Source of the DNA: Pseudomonas kribbensis
Lineage (GTDB): Bacteria; Pseudomonadota; Gammaproteobacteria; Pseudomonadales; Pseudomonadaceae
Assembly: GCF_003352185.1 (NCBI RefSeq)
Contig: NZ_CP029608.1
Coordinates: 2,976,001 to 3,040,000, forward strand
Length of the DNA stretch: 64,000 bases
Reading direction: 5' to 3'
The notes under the pieces were generated by a model. The model worked only from the letters and a program-made list of their open reading frames with translations. It ran no database searches and was not told the origin of the DNA. A program made the position numbers and the translations under genes. How positions within the stretch are numbered: the first letter of the stretch is position 1; the number at the start of each line of letters is the position of its first letter. Below are positions 60,054 to 64,000 of the stretch, piece by piece.

Positions 60054-63000
60054 TCAGACTCCCGTACTCGAAAGATTGATGGGCAAAGTCCCGCGAATGA
60101 ACTGATGTGGGGTATCCAGCGAGTCCCGTAATGCCCATTCCATTAAGTTTAGATTGTCAAGCAGGCTGCCTGGGTTGCTCTGGCGCTGATCAAGCAATGA
60201 GATCGCCAATGAATAAGAGTCGGCATTGATGAGTGCCGGGTGACTTCGGACTAGCGTTGAGTGGTGCGACGCGTTGGCAAACTCTGCGAACGCGGGTGGT
60301 TGAGCAGACTGGAAGTGTGGGTTGACCAAGTTCTCAGGATGAGCTTTTTTTGCGCTCCTGGCGAAATCGAGCAAACCGGCGGCATCAATCGGAGCTCTGT
60401 TTGAGTATTGGGGAAGCGAGTATCCGTAATAAAAATCCAGTGTTGCCGGTGCGCCATGGGACATTTCATGAATCAGCGCATCTGCGATTCTTGTGTCGTC
60501 ATAACTGGAGATTTTGTAAAGATCATTCATCCCGTCTTTGTAGATCACGATGAAATGCTGCGCCGGTTCTTGTGAATGCTTGCCAGTCAGCAAGCTCTGT
60601 TTCCATTGTTTGTACATGTTGCTACGAAGCCCTGCCACCGCATCGGATCCCCGCCTGAAAGACATATTGGCAAGCGTCACCGAGTCCAGATCTTTTCGCA
60701 TTTCACGAAAATTCCCGAGCAAATACTTCACTGCCTCGTCCGAATCGTTGCCAAAGACCAGCCTGAGTATCTGTCGAACCTCATAATCTGGCTGACTCGA
60801 CAGCAGTTCAATGGCGTTGTCCAGCTTCGACTTTGCGAGTGGCATCGCTTTTTTGACGTAAGCGCGGGTATAGCTGTAGGGCTTTATTGCGCTGAGCAAT
60901 CGTTTGAACCGGGCACCCACTGTCGTTTTGAACCCCTTCAGTTTCGGTCCCCAGGCACCGCCGATCCTCATGTTCAACGCATACCAGTCACTGTTGCGCT
61001 GAAGCGCCAGCAGGTCGACCGGATCGCCCAGATTGTCCGCCGCTTTCCAGATGCCTTGAAATACATCGGTTTTTTGCGCGGCCTTGATCAAATCGTAGGA
61101 CTGGGCGCTGCCGGTCAGTTTGCGCAGTTGCCCGGTGGCGGTTTCCACCACATTGAGCCCGTGTTTGCTCAACAGCAGAACGCCACGCTTGGCCAGACGC
61201 CCACCTTGCACAGCCAGCGCCGGCAAACCATCCAGGGGATTGAAGAGCGATACCGACAAGTGGACGCCCGCCTTCGCGATGCTCAATGCCTTGGCGGTGG
61301 TCGACGTTGTCTTGCCGACGATGCCCACGACCGTGGCACCAAAGCCGACCACCAGCCCCAGCAAAGCCAGGCCATCAAGAATGCAGCCGCCAATGCCTTC
61401 GGACACCCGCTCCGCATCGCCTGAGCGGATGTCTTCAATGCATTTCTTGAAGGGCACGATCACATTGATAACGGTCTCATTGATCTGATTGTTGCTAGCG
61501 CGAATTTTTTGCAGTTCGGTCGGTGCGTACAGCGATGAGTAGAGTTCGTCGCGAGTCGCTACCGGGTGATTGCCCAGAACGCCGTCGGCCAGGGCCTCGT
61601 ATGCCCGGGAAAAGAACAGCGGGATTGGCTGGACCTCATCCGAGGCGAGGAAGAAATGCCAGAGCTTTTCCACGACCACACGGGACGATGCTCCAGGTTT
61701 CGGTGCATCGCCCTTCAGGTAGGCATCAACGTCGAGCGGCCATTGTTGTGCAGGTTTCTTTGGCTGGAAGTCCGTGTCCTTGCCGTCATACTCCAGCGAA
61801 GCGTCTTCGAACATTGTGCCGCTGGACCGCAACATGTCGGCCAGTTCCGGGCGTTCACGACACAATCCTCTGAGAGTAAACAGCTCATAACAGCGAAACG
61901 CCTTTTCATGCTGGCATCCGATAATAAGGCCGTAGCGACCCTTGGCTGCATCACGCTGGCGTTGGGTTTCTTCAAACGGGTTGAGGGGGTTTACCGATTC
62001 CCTGACGGTATATAACGTAATAAAGCCATTGGCGATCATTGTCCTGTCAGCTTTCGGCAAGTTGGACACTGCCATTTTGAGAATCGAGGCCTGGATTTTC
62101 TTTAGCGTCAGATGATATTGGTCGAATGTTTTTTCAAATAAGGAGTCGATCGGTTTCAGTTCGCCGAGTCGAGAAAAAGCATTCTGCGGCGGGTTGAAGT
62201 TTGCGGTGCTGACAAACTTGTCGGTGAGTTTGCCGTTGACGACCAGATCATCCGACATGTAAAGGTCGAGAATCGAGACGCGCAGCCTGCCTACTGCAGA
62301 AGTGTTCTGCACATTTCCCAGGCTGGAGGGGAAAAAAAGAGTCAGCCATTCCAGTGCACTGCGCTCGCCAAGCGCAACATCGAAGTTGGCCCTGAATACC
62401 TGCTGTTCAAGGTAACGGCCGTCCGGCATGACGCGTTTCAACTCTTGCAGCGCCAGTTGCCGTCGATCAGGCGGAACAATCGCAATGCCGGTTTCGACGT
62501 TGTTCAACGCTTCCACGTACTGGCTGAAACGGCTGGCGGCGGTGGTAAATGCGTGCACGTCATCATCACGGCCGCTTGCCTCGGGCAAGACCCCGTTGAG
62601 CCTCGCCCACTGGAGAATGGGCGTGATGGTCGCCAACTCCTGCAGCGTTCGCTGGACGGGACTGACAGGCGCCAGTTCGGAAAACGCCTTGATCCGGTCG
62701 TAGGTCATCAGGCGCGATGCCCCTGGCGCCGTGAGCTCGACCAGTGCGACCGCCTGGGACACGATCACCCAGCCAGGCTTGCCGATCGTCAACTCGGCGG
62801 GCGTCTGCTGAATCAGCAGTTGTGGCGCGGCGCAGGCCAGCAGCAAATGGGCAGCCAGGGGCGCGTAAGCCGGTGGCAATTGCGCTTCACGAGTCAGTTG
62901 CCATTCCAGTGCTTCAACTACCTGAGGGGCAGTTTTCGAGGCGTTATCAGGGTGATACAGATGAAAACCGGCAATGACGTTGGCATGCCGCTCGACCTCG

Positions 63001-63920
63001 AATCCCAGATCGAGAATCAGTGCGGTGGCCACCAGGCACTTGATCTGTCGTGCCGCGATGTCGTGATCGTCTTGCTCCAGATGCCATCCGAGGCGGTCAT
63101 GCAGGTGAATGCCCAGTGCTCCGGCCTCGGGGGTCTGCAGAAAGTGGTCCAGATAAGTGGCCGCCTGTTCGCGCCGAGTCGCGGCCGGGAGCGAGGCGAA
63201 TTCCGTAGTGGCGATATGTTGCAGGAGGCTGATGCGGTTTCGGGTCGTGTCCCTGGCGATTTGCCTGATCGTTGCTCGATCGGTCTCGCTCAAGTGGAAT
63301 GCCGAGTCCGCAGGCGCCATCAACAGCTCGTGATAATCGCCGGTCGCCGGGCTGTCCGGCATTTGAAACGCCAGCCAGGCAATCAATTCACGTACTTCAG
63401 CAACAGTGGCGGGCAGTGCGTAATGATGGAAGTTCAGCCACTGTTCAAGGCCGAACACCTTTGAGGAAAACACTTGGCCACCGGTTTGCTCCGCACATTC
63501 ACCCAATGTAAAGATGTCTTCTTGCAGGTCGGCAGTGATCACCGCGTCATGGGTGATATCGAGCCAGGCGTCATTGATCTGTACGTTGAGCCTGGCGTTT
63601 TTGTCGATGCACACTGGCGCACCAGCGGGTAGTGCATGTTTTTCCGCAAGAAACAGAAAATCATCGGTCTCCAGCATCTTCGCCAAAGCAATGCGGGCAA
63701 ACTCCACAGCGTTATCAAAGGCACTGTCCGATACCCGCGAGACAGTGATGAAGTGCAGGTCTACAGGGGCGGCATCTTCGCGTTTCGCTGCAATGTCGGA
63801 AAGTGTTGAAACAATATTGGACTGTTCTGTCTGATCAGCGATTCGGCGTTCAGTTAAATGCGCGGAATCAAGTGCAACATTATCGATATCCAGCAGGCTT
63901 CCGCTCTGTGCAGGTTGCAT
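60054..63920 (-). CDS. large putative toxin with C-terminal aspzincin-like metallopeptidase motif
   Basis: A 1288-residue protein without a signal peptide. Near the end is IADALIHEMSHGAPATLDFYYG: HEMSH at about 1151-1155 gives two Zn ligands and a catalytic Glu, and the Asp at 1162 followed by YYG resembles the third ligand of deuterolysin-type (M35, aspzincin) enzymes. A hydrophobic stretch at about 840-870 (LDGLALLGLVVGFGATVVGIVG) could insert into membranes. The long N-terminal part resembles dermonecrotic-toxin-like (DUF6543) proteins of Pseudomonas. It may be exported by a contact- or type VI-like route; no secretion gene is adjacent. ATG 63920 has AAGGAAG eight bases upstream; ATG 63989 is in frame without a site. 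Confidence 0.7.
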   Translation of the reverse strand: MQPAQSGSLLDIDNVALDSAHLTERRIADQTEQSNIVSTLSDIAAKREDAAPVDLHFITVSRVSDSAFDNAVEFARIALAKMLETDDFLFLAEKHALPAGAPVCIDKNARLNVQINDAWLDITHDAVITADLQEDIFTLGECAEQTGGQVFSSKVFGLEQWLNFHHYALPATVAEVRELIAWLAFQMPDSPATGDYHELLMAPADSAFHLSETDRATIRQIARDTTRNRISLLQHIATTEFASLPAATRREQAATYLDHFLQTPEAGALGIHLHDRLGWHLEQDDHDIAARQIKCLVATALILDLGFEVERHANVIAGFHLYHPDNASKTAPQVVEALEWQLTREAQLPPAYAPLAAHLLLACAAPQLLIQQTPAELTIGKPGWVIVSQAVALVELTAPGASRLMTYDRIKAFSELAPVSPVQRTLQELATITPILQWARLNGVLPEASGRDDDVHAFTTAASRFSQYVEALNNVETGIAIVPPDRRQLALQELKRVMPDGRYLEQQVFRANFDVALGERSALEWLTLFFPSSLGNVQNTSAVGRLRVSILDLYMSDDLVVNGKLTDKFVSTANFNPPQNAFSRLGELKPIDSLFEKTFDQYHLTLKKIQASILKMAVSNLPKADRTMIANGFITLYTVRESVNPLNPFEETQRQRDAAKGRYGLIIGCQHEKAFRCYELFTLRGLCRERPELADMLRSSGTMFEDASLEYDGKDTDFQPKKPAQQWPLDVDAYLKGDAPKPGASSRVVVEKLWHFFLASDEVQPIPLFFSRAYEALADGVLGNHPVATRDELYSSLYAPTELQKIRASNNQINETVINVIVPFKKCIEDIRSGDAERVSEGIGGCILDGLALLGLVVGFGATVVGIVGKTTSTTAKALSIAKAGVHLSVSLFNPLDGLPALAVQGGRLAKRGVLLLSKHGLNVVETATGQLRKLTGSAQSYDLIKAAQKTDVFQGIWKAADNLGDPVDLLALQRNSDWYALNMRIGGAWGPKLKGFKTTVGARFKRLLSAIKPYSYTRAYVKKAMPLAKSKLDNAIELLSSQPDYEVRQILRLVFGNDSDEAVKYLLGNFREMRKDLDSVTLANMSFRRGSDAVAGLRSNMYKQWKQSLLTGKHSQEPAQHFIVIYKDGMNDLYKISSYDDTRIADALIHEMSHGAPATLDFYYGYSLPQYSNRAPIDAAGLLDFARSAKKAHPENLVNPHFQSAQPPAFAEFANASHHSTLVRSHPALINADSYSLAISLLDQRQSNPGSLLDNLNLMEWALRDSLDTPHQFIRGTLPINLSSTGV

Positions 63921-64000
63921 GAGCAAGTCTTCCTTGAGTTGTGGGCAGGGCGAGGCTCCTCGAAGTTGGTATGAAAGTTTATATTTCAATAAACCGACAA
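63921..64000. other. upstream region of the toxin-like gene (edge of the window)
   Basis: The last 80 bases hold the ribosome-binding region of the toxin gene and A/T-rich sequence. Nothing else is visible. The promoter may lie beyond the window. Confidence 0.4.

Noticed and set aside
62445..63464. 339-residue frame on the plus strand
   Set aside because: Antisense to the toxin-like gene, with no start signal and Arg/Gln-rich composition.
63921..63989. earlier start of the toxin-like gene
   Set aside because: No ribosome-binding site before ATG 63989, whereas ATG 63920 has AAGGAAG at a suitable distance.
1..64000. CRISPR arrays, tRNA or rRNA genes, insertion sequences
   Set aside because: No regularly spaced repeats, cloverleaf-like segments, transposase frames or terminal inverted repeats were seen.

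Overview
The window is chromosomal DNA of a Pseudomonas of the fluorescens group. The basis is gene content seen together: a complete mannitol/polyol operon (mtlE-F-G-K-D-Y-Z with mtlR), a fapABCDEF functional-amyloid operon, ecotin, LpxO, DUF1652/DUF2790/DUF6124 proteins typical of the genus, the 22-bp GTGGGAGCGAGCC...-type REP repeats, and high-GC codon use. Coding density is high. I found no tRNA, rRNA, insertion sequence, prophage or CRISPR array.

Layout. 0-4.6 kb: agmatinase, a YafY/WYL regulator with a SnoaL-like partner, a ZapE-family ATPase, DinB and GNAT proteins. 4.6-7.3 kb: small secreted protein, CptA-type phosphoethanolamine transferase, small coiled-coil protein. 7.5-12.4 kb: gnd-zwf-HAD operon (translationally coupled) facing the NhaB antiporter. 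12.4-14.3 kb: delta-60-repeat protein and a small conserved protein. 14.6-21.3 kb: sigma-54 enhancer-binding regulator convergent with fapA-F; the fapA upstream region has a sigma-54 -24/-12 element, an IHF-like site and palindromes. 21.3-25.7 kb: PnuC plus NadR-like kinase, chemoreceptor, UppP, DUF1294. 25.7-31.9 kb: MmcQ/LysR, AzoR, secreted hydrolase, MFS exporter, YbiT. 32.2-35.8 kb: LpxO, Ku, small secreted protein, PQQ-type sugar dehydrogenase. 35.8-39.8 kb: a divergent GNAT-C39 fusion / RimK-like ATP-grasp pair with a CorA-type transporter, a candidate peptide-modification system. 39.9-41.1 kb: threonine dehydratase preceded by a leader peptide and attenuator. 41.1-48.5 kb: NIPSNAP, ecotin, small DUF proteins, a structured 5' region, orphan VgrG with a small exported partner, OprD-family porin, REP pair. 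48.5-58.6 kb: lytic-transglycosylase-like lipoprotein and the mtl operon, with a REP pair between mtlE and mtlF. 58.7-64 kb: glycosyltransferase and a 1288-residue putative toxin ending in an aspzincin-like HExxH metallopeptidase motif.

How genes work together. gnd, zwf and the NhaB region are central metabolism and ion homeostasis. The mtl genes take up mannitol/sorbitol/arabitol by ABC transport (E,F,G,K), oxidise them to a ketose (D) and phosphorylate it (Y,Z). The fap genes secrete and nucleate amyloid (A-B-C with D protease, F pore), and the regulator next door is well placed to drive them through sigma-54. LpxO and CptA both modify the lipid A/core of the outer membrane.

All product names come from reading protein motifs by eye; no database search was run. 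Regulatory sites are pattern matches, and start sites were chosen from ribosome-binding sequences and signal peptides.
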